Counted from the first letter of the stretch, positions 15,995 through 24,955 are shown. The stretch is 44,825 bases of DNA from CAZCJU01 sp964562175 (GCA_964562175.1 CAZLRV010000015.1:1-44825); one strand, 5' to 3'. Program-made: numbers and translations. Notes: generated by a model not told the origin, from the sequence alone.

Positions 15995-17208
15995 GTGAAA
16001 AAAGACCTCTTTCCGTGACACAGCTCAACGACTTTGTGAAAATGATAGTCGACAATAACCCCGTGTTGTCAAATGTATGTGTGTGCGGCGAGATATCAAA
16101 CCATACGAAATCGAAAACGGGACATATTTATTTCACGCTGAAGGACGAGCAAAGCTCGGTGCGTGCCGTAATGTTTGCAAGAGAAGCCTACAAGCTGAAA
16201 TTCGAAACCGAAAACGGTATGCACGTCATAGTGACCGGTAGGCTTTCCGTGTATCAAAGGGACGGAAATTATCAAATATATTGCACGGGAATAGAGCCGG
16301 AGGGCTTAGGCTCGCTTTATTTGGCATTTGAACAGCTCAAGCTGAGACTTGATGCCGAGGGACTTTTCGAAGCATACAGAAAAAAGCCGTTGCCGCCGTA
16401 TCCGAAAAAGGTCGGCGTGGTGACCTCACCTACGGGGGCGGCGATAAAAGATATACTTAATATATCCTCACGGCGTTATCCGTGTGCCGAAGTGTTGGTC
16501 TATCCCTCACTCGTTCAGGGAAGCGAAGCGGAGCAACAGCTTATCGAGGGTATTAAATACTTTGATTCGTCCGACGTTGACGTTGTTATCATAGGACGAG
16601 GCGGCGGAAGCACGGAAGATCTTTGGGTATTCAATTCCGAGAGACTGGCAAGAGTCATTGCCGTATGTGCCAAGCCCGTCGTGTCGGCAGTGGGGCATGA
16701 AAGAGATGTCACCATATGCGACCTTGTCGCAGACCTGCGTGCGCCGACTCCGTCGGCGGCGGCGGAGCTTGTTTTTCCCGATAAGGGCGAGATGCGGCAT
16801 AAGCTGATAGTTTATTATAATCGACTTAAAGGACTTATGAACAATTGCATTGCATCGAGAAAAATGCAGCTTGACACTCTGAAACGGTCACGCCCGTTGG
16901 CGGCATTTTCAAATACAATTGATGATAAGCGTATATATGCCGATACTTTGGCAAGGCTGTTTGAGCAAAAGGCGGATTCGTATTTCAAAGGCAAGCGGCA
17001 CGCCGTTCAGCTGCTTGCGGCAAGACTTGACGGAGCAAGCCCGCTCGCTCCGCTTGCCCGAGGCTACAGCGTGACGAAAAAGGACGGGGTCAACGTGACC
17101 GACGCAAAATGCTTGACGGTCGGTGACACTGTCGAAATAATATTCAAAAACGGAGCCGCCGAGGCTCGTATTACGGAGACTGAAAATGAAAGAAAAAATG
17201 AGCTTTGA
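15991..17208 (+). CDS. xseA: Exodeoxyribonuclease VII large subunit
   Basis: 405 residues, the normal length. The N-terminal OB fold (about 5-100; SVTQLNDFVKMIVDNN, CGEISNHTKSKTGHIYFTLKD) is followed by the catalytic core with VGVVTSPTGAAIKDI (about 138-152), IIGRGGGSTEDLW (about 200-212), VSAVGHERD and DLRAPTPSAAAEL, then a coiled-coil C-terminal region. With XseB it degrades single-stranded DNA into oligonucleotides. The gene overlaps the TsaD-like gene by 4 bases and xseB by 23 bases. Confidence 0.96.
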   Translation: MSEKRPLSVTQLNDFVKMIVDNNPVLSNVCVCGEISNHTKSKTGHIYFTLKDEQSSVRAVMFAREAYKLKFETENGMHVIVTGRLSVYQRDGNYQIYCTGIEPEGLGSLYLAFEQLKLRLDAEGLFEAYRKKPLPPYPKKVGVVTSPTGAAIKDILNISSRRYPCAEVLVYPSLVQGSEAEQQLIEGIKYFDSSDVDVVIIGRGGGSTEDLWVFNSERLARVIAVCAKPVVSAVGHERDVTICDLVADLRAPTPSAAAELVFPDKGEMRHKLIVYYNRLKGLMNNCIASRKMQLDTLKRSRPLAAFSNTIDDKRIYADTLARLFEQKADSYFKGKRHAVQLLAARLDGASPLAPLARGYSVTKKDGVNVTDAKCLTVGDTVEIIFKNGAAEARITETENERKNEL

Positions 17209-17383
17209 AAGCGCCTGCGTAAGGCTTGAGGAGATAATCGGCACACTTGAGGACACAAAAACTCCTTTGGATGAAGCATTAAAGCTGTTCGAGGAGGGTG
17301 TGGGACTTATCAAAAACGCAAGTGCCGCACTTGAAGAAGCGGAGCAAAAGGTTACTGTGCTGACGGCAAAAAAGGAGCAATAG
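17186..17383 (+). CDS. xseB: Exodeoxyribonuclease VII small subunit
   Basis: 65 residues; a helical hairpin typical of XseB (SFESACVRLEEIIGTLED, PLDEALKLFEEGVGLIK). Several copies bind each XseA. The start lies within the 3' end of xseA and ispA follows after 6 bases, in line with a single transcript. Confidence 0.95.
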   Translation: MKEKMSFESACVRLEEIIGTLEDTKTPLDEALKLFEEGVGLIKNASAALEEAEQKVTVLTAKKEQ

Positions 17384-17389
17384 GTCGAA

Positions 17390-18271
17390 ATGAATGCGGA
17401 ATTTAAAAAGGATTGTGAAACGATAGACGGATTTATATCGTCTGCCCTGCCCGTTGTCGATGAAGATTATCCGATAATATTCGATTCGGTACGCTACAGT
17501 GCGGAAAACGGCGGTAAAAGGATACGCCCGTATCTTGCTCTGTCCGTATGCCGAATGCTCGGCGGCTCCGACGAGGATGCGCTCGTACTCGGTGCGGCAA
17601 TAGAGTTTATACATACATACTCGCTTATACATGACGATCTGCCGTGTATGGACAATGACGACTTGAGAAGAGGCAAGCCGACCAATCACAAGGCTTTCGG
17701 TGAGGCTGTGGCAACGCTTGCGGGCGATGCTTTGCTCACATACGCATTTGAATATATTTCATCAAGCTCACTGAAGCCGCAGATCAAGCTGGATGCGATA
17801 AAACTGCTTTCGAAAAACGCCGGTATATACGGTATGATAGGCGGTCAGGTGCTTGATATGCTCGGCGAGGAGAAGCCGCTTGACAAAAACGAGCATTTGA
17901 AAATGAATGCGCTGAAAACGGGTTGCCTTATAAGATGTGCCGCCGCACTTGGAATCGTTGCGGCTGAAAATACCGTTTGCGTTGACGAGGGCATATGGGA
18001 AAACGTCGATCGCTACGCATCATGTATCGGTCTTGCGTTCCAGATAAAGGACGATCTGCTTGACGTTTACGGCGATGAAAAAATATTCGGAAAGCCCGTG
18101 GGAAGCGATGCGCAAAACGGAAAGACGACTTTCCTTACCGTGTACACACCCGAAGAAGCGGAGCAAAAGGCAAGGGAGCTTACGCAAGAGGCAATAGCGG
18201 CGGTGGAGGGCTACGAAAACTCGGCACCTCTCATTGAGCTTGCCAAAATGTTGCTTTGCCGCAATAAATAA
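17390..18271 (+). CDS. ispA: Polyprenyl synthetase (farnesyl/geranyl diphosphate synthase type)
   Basis: 293 residues. The first aspartate-rich motif is DDLPCMDNDD (about 82-91), the bacterial DDx4D form, and the second is KDDLLD (about 220-225); GGKRIRPYL and YSLIHDD are also conserved. The enzyme condenses isopentenyl diphosphate with allylic diphosphates to give C15 (or C10/C20) chains that feed undecaprenyl phosphate and quinones. ispA beside xseB is usual in Firmicutes. It is the last protein gene before the OLE RNA, which restarts transcription from its own promoter about 50 bases after the ispA stop. AAAGGAG (17371-17377) is 12 bases before the ATG. Confidence 0.95.
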   Translation: MNAEFKKDCETIDGFISSALPVVDEDYPIIFDSVRYSAENGGKRIRPYLALSVCRMLGGSDEDALVLGAAIEFIHTYSLIHDDLPCMDNDDLRRGKPTNHKAFGEAVATLAGDALLTYAFEYISSSSLKPQIKLDAIKLLSKNAGIYGMIGGQVLDMLGEEKPLDKNEHLKMNALKTGCLIRCAAALGIVAAENTVCVDEGIWENVDRYASCIGLAFQIKDDLLDVYGDEKIFGKPVGSDAQNGKTTFLTVYTPEEAEQKARELTQEAIAAVEGYENSAPLIELAKMLLCRNK

Positions 18272-18323
18272 CGAATATAATTCGCTTTATTTGCAAATAT
18301 TGAAAAAAATTTCAAAAATACTC

Positions 18324-18352
18324 TTGAATTATTTCTTGTTATATGATATTAT
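18324..18352 (+). promoter_or_regulatory. Extended -10 promoter of the OLE RNA
   Basis: TTGAAT (18324-18329), a 17-bp spacer, TATTAT (18347-18352) with TG at 18344-18345. The predicted start is near 18360. The 13-bp stretch TATATGATATTAT (18340-18352) is identical to the -10 region of the rpsB promoter at 24972-24984. Confidence 0.8.
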
Positions 18353-18359
18353 ATACGTG

Positions 18360-18990
18360 ATATGACGGTGCAGTATCCTAGTTTTGGCGTTCCGTCCGAA
18401 AGCGGGCCTAAAAATCCGTTAAAGGGCATATCTGTGAAACTTCTTGTGCTTGCTTCCTACGCCCAGTGGGGGGTGAGTGCTGGGAGAACTCCACGCAGTC
18501 TCAATTGCGAGGGGTGCGGGGTGCGGGCGAACCGTAATGGCATACGGAGAACGACCCGCTGCCCGTGGAGGCCTTTGTCTTGTGATGCTGACCATACGGA
18601 AAATGCATTACGGTCAGAGGATTAAACCTATTTTGCGGCTTATAGCTGTGGGTAGTGTAGCCTGCCTTGAGTGGGTATGGCGGATAAGGGAAAAACACGT
18701 TGTATTCCTTGGCCGAGGAATGCACGTTATGGCCCTTTGAAACCATGTCTGCAAAAGAGGATAGGACGACAGACGCCTTATCGGGGAAAACTCCTAGGCT
18801 GTTAGTTAATAACTTCATTGTTATATAGATGGAACACGGATTGCAGTGCGGACTTTTAAGGCAATCAAGCCACGGTGTCGGCGACGCTCCGTACACTCTC
18901 ATAAAGGGAAACCGCCGCTACGGCAACGGGCGGTGAGGGCGTGGGAAATCCTACTTGACCTCATGCCGCAAGGTTTACGTGTTCCATTAC
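18360..18990 (+). ncRNA. OLE RNA (Ornate, Large, Extremophilic)
   Basis: About 630 bases without a credible protein gene. They lie between ispA and an oapA-like gene, inside a nusB-xseA-xseB-ispA...tlyA-argR-recN cluster, which is the diagnostic setting of OLE RNA in Bacillus halodurans and anaerobic Clostridia, where the RNA is about 600 bases. It follows its own promoter and is more G/C-structured than its flanks. Visible helices include 18829-18838 with 18978-18987 (perfect 10 bp, closing the 3' part), 18701-18709 with 18716-18724, ACCGCC 18911-18916 with GGCGGT 18929-18934, and two competing pairings of 18612-18617 and 18606-18614 (with 18588-18593 or 18531-18539). OLE forms a membrane-associated ribonucleoprotein with OapA and helps cells stand stresses such as cold, short-chain alcohols and magnesium. 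Ends are approximate; no covariance model could be run. Confidence 0.85.
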
Positions 18991-19025
18991 CGTCATGTCG
19001 AACAATATTTGAAAGGATTTATACA

Positions 19026-19667
19026 TTGGATAACGGTCGAAGTAGTAAGCCGCCTGAAGAAGACGGAGAAAAAGCAATTAAAAAAAGCGAAAGAGCTAAA
19101 GATAAGAATAACAGGAAAAAATTCCGCATGGATTGGGCTTGGACGATAAAGGTCTTTTTGTCGAGCTTAAGTGTGTCCGCAGTCCTTACAGTTCTGTCCT
19201 CACAGGTCCTTGAGGAGCTGGCACTCGTGATTGCGTTTATTATTCTGTTTCTTTTTATTTTCATCAATATTTTTTTCGATGTCATAGGTCTTGCGGTAAC
19301 GACTGCGGAGGAAGCAATGTTCCATTCTATGGCTGCCCGCAAGCTGAAGGTCGGAAATAAAGCTGTTTACCTTATAAGAAACGCCGAAAAGGTCTCAAAT
19401 TTTTGCTCCGATGTCGTCGGAGATATTGCGGGTGTCGTTTCCGGCTCCACCGGTACGGCAATAGTGACAAAAATGTTTGCCTCATCTCACGACGGTGAAT
19501 TTGTCGGAAATATAATCGTTACCGCACTTATCGCCGGTATAACGGTTGGCGGTAAGGCGATAGGCAAGGCACTCGGTATGTACTTCAATCAACAGATAGT
19601 TACGGCAACGGCTCGGTTCTTGTGCTTTTTTGACAGATTTAAGCGTGATAAAAACGGAAAGAAATAA
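19026..19667 (+). CDS. oapA: OLE-associated membrane protein OapA
   Basis: 213 residues from the TTG at 19026, chosen because GAAAGGA (19011-19017) lies 8 bases upstream and no ATG is placed better; the open frame extends back into the RNA to 18846 without a start signal. An N-terminal basic/acidic region (KKSERAKDKNNRKKFR) precedes a first membrane helix (about 38-60), a second long one (about 62-90) and a C-terminal hydrophobic segment (about 158-185). The motif DVVGD (Asp129, Asp133) matches the conserved DxxxD of OapA, set in FCSDVVGDIAGVVSGSTG. In B. halodurans OapA binds OLE RNA and holds it at the membrane. The stop codon shares its A with the tlyA start. Confidence 0.85.
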   Translation: MDNGRSSKPPEEDGEKAIKKSERAKDKNNRKKFRMDWAWTIKVFLSSLSVSAVLTVLSSQVLEELALVIAFIILFLFIFINIFFDVIGLAVTTAEEAMFHSMAARKLKVGNKAVYLIRNAEKVSNFCSDVVGDIAGVVSGSTGTAIVTKMFASSHDGEFVGNIIVTALIAGITVGGKAIGKALGMYFNQQIVTATARFLCFFDRFKRDKNGKK

Positions 19668-20425
19668 TGAGAGCGGATACGCTTATTTATAAAAAGGGAC
19701 TTTGCAGAAGTCGAACTCAAGCAAGGTGCTGTATAGAAAACGGCACGGCTTTCGCAGACGGCAGACCGATAAAAAAGCCGTCGGAGGAGCTTTGCGAGAG
19801 CTGTGAGATAGTTATAACAGAAAAGGAAAAATTCGTGAGTCGGGGCGGTCTTAAGCTTGAAGGTGCGATAGAGCATTTTCAAGTCGATGTAAAAGGTAAG
19901 ACCTGCCTCGATATCGGTGCGTCAACGGGTGGATTTACCGATTGCCTTCTTTTTTACGGGGCAAAAAAAGTCTATGCCGTCGATTGCGGTCATTCACAGC
20001 TTGACGACAGCTTGCTCGGCGACGAAAGAGTCGTTTCAATGGAGGGCGTGAATGCCAGATATGTACCCCCCTCGCTGATAGGTGCGGGGATAGAGCTTGC
20101 GGTAATGGACGTATCGTTTATATCCCAGACTCTGATCTTGCCGACTGCTGCCGAGCTGCTCGGCGAGGGCGGAATGCTCATATCACTGATAAAGCCACAG
20201 TTTGAAGCGGGGCGTGCCATGCTTAACAAAAAGGGAATTGTGACGGACGAGTCGGTCAGACTGGAATGCATAAAACGAATTGAACGATCCGCACGCACGC
20301 ACGGACTTGTTATGAAAAAAACCATGCAATCGCCTATCAAGGGCGGTGACGGAAATGTGGAATATCTTGCGTTATTTGTAAAGGAAAAAGAAAATGAAAT
20401 TTCTGATCATTCCGAATCCCACTAA
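19667..20425 (+). CDS. tlyA: TlyA-type rRNA 2'-O-methyltransferase
   Basis: 252 residues. An N-terminal S4 RNA-binding domain (about 3-60; RADTLIYKKGLCRSRTQA) is followed by an FtsJ-like SAM methyltransferase with CLDIGASTGGFTDCLL (about 83-98) and LAVMDVSFISQT. Members methylate riboses of 16S and/or 23S rRNA; homologs were once called hemolysins. The start overlaps the oapA stop by one base and the end overlaps nadK by 32 bases. Confidence 0.94.
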   Translation: MRADTLIYKKGLCRSRTQARCCIENGTAFADGRPIKKPSEELCESCEIVITEKEKFVSRGGLKLEGAIEHFQVDVKGKTCLDIGASTGGFTDCLLFYGAKKVYAVDCGHSQLDDSLLGDERVVSMEGVNARYVPPSLIGAGIELAVMDVSFISQTLILPTAAELLGEGGMLISLIKPQFEAGRAMLNKKGIVTDESVRLECIKRIERSARTHGLVMKKTMQSPIKGGDGNVEYLALFVKEKENEISDHSESH

Positions 20426-21212
20426 AGAAAATACCGTAAAGTACGCAAGGGAAGCGTCGGAGTTTTTCTCCTCGCGCTCCTGTGATGCCGTTATTTGCGA
20501 CAAAGCCTCCGAGGCTTATGAAAACGGAATGATGCAAGAGTGCGATGCCGTGATAGTTCTCGGCGGTGACGGCACGATATTGCGTGCCGCACAGTACGCA
20601 TCGGAGCTTGACAAGCCGATGCTGGGCGTAAATTTCGGCAAGATAGGCTATATGGCAGATACGGAAATGTCACAGGTGAACGACCTCGGCAGACTTATAG
20701 ACGGTAATTATACGGTTGACGAAAGAATGATGCTCGAATGTCGGGCAAACGGCGAGGACAAGACATATTACGCTTTGAACGATCTCGTTGTCGCACACGG
20801 CTCCGTTTCAAGAATGGTGCGGCTGACGCTTTCATGCCGTGAGGAGCTTTGCACATACGATTGCGACGGTATAATAGTAGCCACCCCGACAGGCTCGACC
20901 GCTTATTCAATGGCGGCGGGCGGGGCGGTGATAGACCCGGAGCTTGATTGCATACTCACCACACCGATCTGCCCCCATGCACTCGGTGCAAGACAGCTCG
21001 TGTTTTCACCCGAATGTCTGCTTGAGATAAAAAACGAAAACGATTCCTCCAAGCTTGTCTACCTGACGGTAGACGGCGGCGAAAATGTTCAGGTATTGCC
21101 CTCACACTCGGTGCTTATTCGCCGAAGCGAGAGAAAAACGAAGCTGATACGCTTCACGCTCGACAGCTTTACGACTACGCTTTCAAAAAAAATGAAACGG
21201 AGAAATCTGTGA
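20394..21212 (+). CDS. nadK: NAD kinase
   Basis: 272 residues. Contains LGGDGTILRAA (GGDGT at about 58-62), NDLVV with the conserved Asn-Asp pair (about 139), and TPTGSTAYSMAAGG (about 163-176). It phosphorylates NAD to NADP with ATP or polyphosphate. It begins inside tlyA and its TGA overlaps the argR start, as in the tlyA-nadK-argR-recN clusters of other Firmicutes. Confidence 0.95.
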   Translation: MKFLIIPNPTKENTVKYAREASEFFSSRSCDAVICDKASEAYENGMMQECDAVIVLGGDGTILRAAQYASELDKPMLGVNFGKIGYMADTEMSQVNDLGRLIDGNYTVDERMMLECRANGEDKTYYALNDLVVAHGSVSRMVRLTLSCREELCTYDCDGIIVATPTGSTAYSMAAGGAVIDPELDCILTTPICPHALGARQLVFSPECLLEIKNENDSSKLVYLTVDGGENVQVLPSHSVLIRRSERKTKLIRFTLDSFTTTLSKKMKRRNL

Positions 21213-21670
21213 TGGCAGAAAATATTAAGCGTAAAAGACAGACACGTATTATCGAAATAATAGAAAAAGAAGAGATATCCACGCAGGAAGATCTGCTTCA
21301 TATGCTTTCTTCCTCCGGCTTCGATGTCACTCAAGCGACCGTTTGTCGTGATATGAAAGAGCTGGGGCTTATAAAAATGCAAACTCCGACGGGCGGGGTG
21401 CGATACGCTCAGCCTCCGGCGGGAAATGCGGCAGTGCTTCAAAAATACAAAACGATACTTTCGGAAACCGTCGTTTCGTGCAAAGCGGCAGCCACGATAG
21501 TCGTATTGAAAACCTTTGCGGGCATGGCGCAGGCGGCGGCTGCCGCCATTGACCATATGGGCTGGGATGAGATAGTCGGCTGTATTGCCGGAGATGACAC
21601 CATATTTTTGGCTACCTCGTCCGTTGCGGATGCGAATACGCTGTGCGAGAAGATGAACAAAACTCTCTAA
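21212..21670 (+). CDS. argR: Arginine repressor ArgR/AhrC
   Basis: 152 residues from the ATG at 21212 (a GTG directly before it at 21209 is also in frame). A winged-helix N-terminal domain (about 5-70; RIIEIIEKEEISTQEDLL, VTQATVCRDMKELGL) is joined to the hexamerising arginine-binding domain, where IAGDDTIF (about 130) carries the conserved Asp-Asp. It represses arginine biosynthesis genes when arginine is abundant. No arginine genes are nearby; the place beside recN is conserved in Firmicutes. Confidence 0.94.
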   Translation: MAENIKRKRQTRIIEIIEKEEISTQEDLLHMLSSSGFDVTQATVCRDMKELGLIKMQTPTGGVRYAQPPAGNAAVLQKYKTILSETVVSCKAAATIVVLKTFAGMAQAAAAAIDHMGWDEIVGCIAGDDTIFLATSSVADANTLCEKMNKTL

Positions 21671-21695
21671 ACCAAACGTATAAGGAGGTAAGACC

Positions 21696-23384
21696 GTGCT
21701 ATATCAATTGCATATTGAAAATGTAGCCGTCATCAAATCAATAGATGTGACGTTAAAAAACGGTTTTACCGTTTTTACGGGACAGACGGGTGCGGGAAAA
21801 TCGGTCATAGTAAATTCTCTTAAGCTGTTGTCCGGAGAAAAGGCAAAAAGCGATATGATAAGAACGGGCGAGGACTCGGCGTTCGTATCTGCGATCTTCA
21901 CCGATATCTCTTCGGCGGCAAAGGAGAAAATAAACGAGCTGGGCGTGGAAATACGCGACGGACAGCTTATGCTCAGTCGACAGATAAATTCCGACGGAAA
22001 AAGCATTTGCAGATGTGACGGAAGACCGATACCGGCGTATATGCTCAGAGAAATATCGTCGTATTTGATAAATGTACACGGTCAGCATTCAAGTCAGCAA
22101 CTGCTCAGAGCGGAAAATCATTTGTCGTATCTTGACGCATTCAGCGAGTGCGACGAGGAAAAGCATCGATACCGTAGCTTGTACGACGAGCTTACGAAAA
22201 AAAGAAAAGAATTATCTAAAATAAATACAGACGAGGGCGAGAAACGCAGAAGAACGGAGTATCTTACCTCACAAATAAAAGAAATAGATGCGGCAAAGCT
22301 CAAAAAAAACGAGGAGACGGAGCTTGAGGAATATCTGCTGAAGCTCAAAAACGCCGATAAGCTTGCAAAGCACGTCAGAACGGCTTGCCGTGCCTTGTCT
22401 ATGGGAGAAAAGAACATACCCGTGACAGCATTGCTTGAAATAGCGGTGCAGGCACTTGAGGGGATACACTCCTTGACCGGTGATGAGCAGGCGGCGGAAA
22501 ACGCAAAACGCCTCTCGGAGCTTTCGTATGAAATAGATGATATATCACAGCAAACACGCTCTTGCATAGAGGACCTTGAAAAGGACCCGACAAGCTCGCT
22601 TGACAGAGTTCAGGGCAGGCTTGAGGAAATAGCAAGCCTCAAGAGAAAATACGGTGCAAGCGTTGAGGAAATATTGCTGTACAGAAAAAACGCCTCGGAC
22701 GAGCTTGAGAGCATAGTGACCTCGGGACAGAGAGCCTCGGAGCTTAAACGGGAAATATCAAAGATTTCCCAAAGCCTCATTGAGGCGGCAAGTGAGCTGA
22801 CGGAAAAAAGGAAGGGAGGCGGTGTGAGGCTGAGTCGTGCAATTGAGGAAAAGCTCAAATACCTTGATATGAAAAAGGTGAGATTTTCCGTCGGTATTGA
22901 GAAAAACGACTCATACACGCCCGACGGTGCGGATAAGGTCGAGTTTTTGATATCGGCAAACCTCGGTCAAGACCTTAAGCCGCTTTCCGCAATAGCCTCC
23001 GGCGGTGAGCTTTCGAGAACCATGCTTGCGATCAAAAGCGTCTTCGGCGACAGGGAATGCGTCGAAACGGTGCTTTATGATGAGATAGATACGGGTATTT
23101 CAGGCTCAACAAGCGAAAAAATAGGTCATATGTTGCGCTCCGGCGGTGATGATTGTCAGGTTATAGCGATAACACACTCGGCACAGATAGCTTCATGCGC
23201 CGATAATCACTGCTTGATATATAAAGGCGAGTTCGACGGTCGGGACGAAACGAGAATAGAGGTCCTTGATGAGGACGGACGCATAGAGGAGCTTTCCCGA
23301 ATAATGGGCGGGGAGCGTATAAGCGATGCCACAAGAGCGGCGGCTAAGGAAATGATAAATAATAACAGGAGAATAACAAAATGA
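21696..23384 (+). CDS. recN: DNA repair protein RecN
   Basis: 562 residues, the usual length. An SMC-like ATPase: Walker A TGQTGAGKS (about 29-37) near the N-terminus, long coiled-coil arms in the middle (about 150-370, rich in E/K/L), the signature IASGGELSRTMLAI (about 431-444), and Walker B YDEIDTGISG (about 465-474). RecN is recruited early to double-strand breaks. The GTG at 21696 is supported by AAGGAGG (21682-21688). It overlaps tyrS by 4 bases. Confidence 0.96.
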   Translation: MLYQLHIENVAVIKSIDVTLKNGFTVFTGQTGAGKSVIVNSLKLLSGEKAKSDMIRTGEDSAFVSAIFTDISSAAKEKINELGVEIRDGQLMLSRQINSDGKSICRCDGRPIPAYMLREISSYLINVHGQHSSQQLLRAENHLSYLDAFSECDEEKHRYRSLYDELTKKRKELSKINTDEGEKRRRTEYLTSQIKEIDAAKLKKNEETELEEYLLKLKNADKLAKHVRTACRALSMGEKNIPVTALLEIAVQALEGIHSLTGDEQAAENAKRLSELSYEIDDISQQTRSCIEDLEKDPTSSLDRVQGRLEEIASLKRKYGASVEEILLYRKNASDELESIVTSGQRASELKREISKISQSLIEAASELTEKRKGGGVRLSRAIEEKLKYLDMKKVRFSVGIEKNDSYTPDGADKVEFLISANLGQDLKPLSAIASGGELSRTMLAIKSVFGDRECVETVLYDEIDTGISGSTSEKIGHMLRSGGDDCQVIAITHSAQIASCADNHCLIYKGEFDGRDETRIEVLDEDGRIEELSRIMGGERISDATRAAAKEMINNNRRITK

Positions 23385-24607
23385 ATTTACTTCAAGAATT
23401 TAAAGCACGCGGAATGCTTGCGCAGATGACCAACGAGGAGGAAATAGAAAAGCTGTTTGCCGGCGAGCCTTTTTCGTTCTATGTGGGCTTCGACCCAACG
23501 GCGGATTCGTTGCATATAGGTCATTTTATACAGATGAAGATAATGGCTCATATGCAAAAGGCAGGTCACAGACCGATAGTCATATTCGGCGGCGGCACGG
23601 CTACGATAGGCGACCCGTCCGGTAAAAACGATATGCGCAGAATGATGAGCCGTGAGGAGATAAACCATAACGTCGAAATGTTCAAAATACAGATGGCGAA
23701 GTTTATCGACATAAGCGACGGAAAGGCGATATTCTTGAATAACGCCGATTGGCTGCTTAACCTGAATTACGTCGAATTTATAAGAGATATAGGCAGACAC
23801 TTCAACGTAAACAGAATGCTCGCCGCAGAGTGCTATAAGGCAAGACTTGAAAAGGGCGGTCTTACGTTCTTGGAATTTAACTATATGCTTATGCAGAGCT
23901 ACGATTTCTATCTGCTCAACCGTGACTATAACTGCAAAATGGAGCTGGGCGGTGACGATCAGTGGTCGAATATCATAGGCGGTGTCGAGCTTATAAGAAA
24001 AATGAAGGGCGAGGAGGTCTACGGTATGACCTTCAATCTTCTTACCAACAGTGAGGGCAAGAAGATGGGTAAAACGGAAAAGGGTGCCGTATGGCTGAAT
24101 GCGGAAAAAACTTCTCCCTATGAATTTTTCCAATATTGGAGAAATATAGGAGATCTGGATGTTATAAAATGCATGAAGATGCTGACGTTTATGCCGCTTG
24201 AGGAAATAGCGGAGTACGAAAAGCTTGAGGGTGCGGAGCTTAACGTCGCAAAGGAAAAGCTGGCTTACGAGCTGACAAAGCTCATACACGGACAGGAGCA
24301 AGCGGAGCTTGCTCTAAGCTCGGCAAAGAGCATATTCGCATCGGGCGGACTTGCCGAGAATATGCCGACCACGGAGCTTGGCGAAGATAATTTCATCGAC
24401 GGCGCAATAGGCGTAAACGAAATGCTCACCCTCTCAAAGCTTGCTCCCTCAAAGAGAGAGGCTCGCACGCTTATACAGCAGGGCGGTGTATTCATCGGAG
24501 ATGAAAAGGTCACAGACCCGACAATGAAGCTGAAAAAAGAGGACTTTGCACAGCCCGTTCTTATGCGCAAGGGCAAAAAATCGTACCATAAATTTATTCT
24601 CAAATAA
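23381..24607 (+). CDS. tyrS: Tyrosyl-tRNA synthetase
   Basis: 408 residues. A class I synthetase with DPTADSLHIGHF (HIGH at about 45-48), GGGTATIGDPSGKN, QSYDF, GGDDQWSNI, and a KMSKS-type loop KMGKTEKGA (about 228). A C-terminal S4-like domain (about 340-408; LSKLAPSKREARTLIQQGGV) binds the tRNA. Unlike many Firmicute tyrS genes it has no T-box leader, because it overlaps recN by 4 bases; it must be expressed from the upstream cluster. Confidence 0.96.
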   Translation: MNLLQEFKARGMLAQMTNEEEIEKLFAGEPFSFYVGFDPTADSLHIGHFIQMKIMAHMQKAGHRPIVIFGGGTATIGDPSGKNDMRRMMSREEINHNVEMFKIQMAKFIDISDGKAIFLNNADWLLNLNYVEFIRDIGRHFNVNRMLAAECYKARLEKGGLTFLEFNYMLMQSYDFYLLNRDYNCKMELGGDDQWSNIIGGVELIRKMKGEEVYGMTFNLLTNSEGKKMGKTEKGAVWLNAEKTSPYEFFQYWRNIGDLDVIKCMKMLTFMPLEEIAEYEKLEGAELNVAKEKLAYELTKLIHGQEQAELALSSAKSIFASGGLAENMPTTELGEDNFIDGAIGVNEMLTLSKLAPSKREARTLIQQGGVFIGDEKVTDPTMKLKKEDFAQPVLMRKGKKSYHKFILK

Positions 24608-24650
24608 TAAAAATGCCAATCGCCTCATATGCTTACATGGGGTGATTTTT

Positions 24651-24932
24651 TTGTTTAATTGCACAACGCTTGATTCATTGAAAAACAAAGAGGTCATAAA
24701 CATATGCGACGGCAAAAGGCTCGGCTTTGTTTGTGACGGACAGCTCGATCTGCAAACGGGCAGATTGATTTCGATAATAGTACCGGGAGAATGCAACTTT
24801 CTCGGTATAAGTCGAGGTGAAAATATACTTATTCCGTGGGAATGCATAGAGCGGATAGGCGACGATATCATAATAGTTAAGGTTGCCGATATGTATCAGC
24901 GATGCGAAAGGTCGAAAAAACCGAGAAAATAA
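24651..24932 (+). CDS. YlmC/YmxH-family PRC-barrel protein
   Basis: 93 residues from a TTG at 24651, which follows the Shine-Dalgarno-like GGGGTGA (24639-24645); an in-frame GTG at 24642 lies inside that site. The body matches the short PRC-barrel proteins of spore-formers: LDSLKNKEVINICDGKRLG, an LDLQTGRLISIIVPG strand pair, an FLGI-type loop, ILIPWECIERIGDDIIIV, and a basic tail. YlmC/YmxH proteins are linked with sporulation, but their biochemical role is not settled. It closes the OLE cluster. I see no strong terminator between it and the rpsB promoter. Confidence 0.85.
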   Translation: MFNCTTLDSLKNKEVINICDGKRLGFVCDGQLDLQTGRLISIIVPGECNFLGISRGENILIPWECIERIGDDIIIVKVADMYQRCERSKKPRK

Positions 24933-24955
24933 TTGTAAATTTTTTGGCAAAAGCA

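Noticed and set aside
18362..18902. Several short open frames on both strands across the OLE region (for example 18362-18625, 18477-18740, minus 18501-18902)
   Set aside because: No ribosome binding sites, no protein-like composition, mutually overlapping, and lying inside a structured RNA with its own promoter.
18846..19025. Upstream extension of oapA into the RNA
   Set aside because: The frame is open but has no start signal; the GAAAGGA site points to the TTG at 19026, and the extra 60 residues are the translated 3' part of the RNA.
23340..23385. T-box leader before tyrS
   Set aside because: tyrS overlaps recN by 4 bases, leaving no room for a leader.
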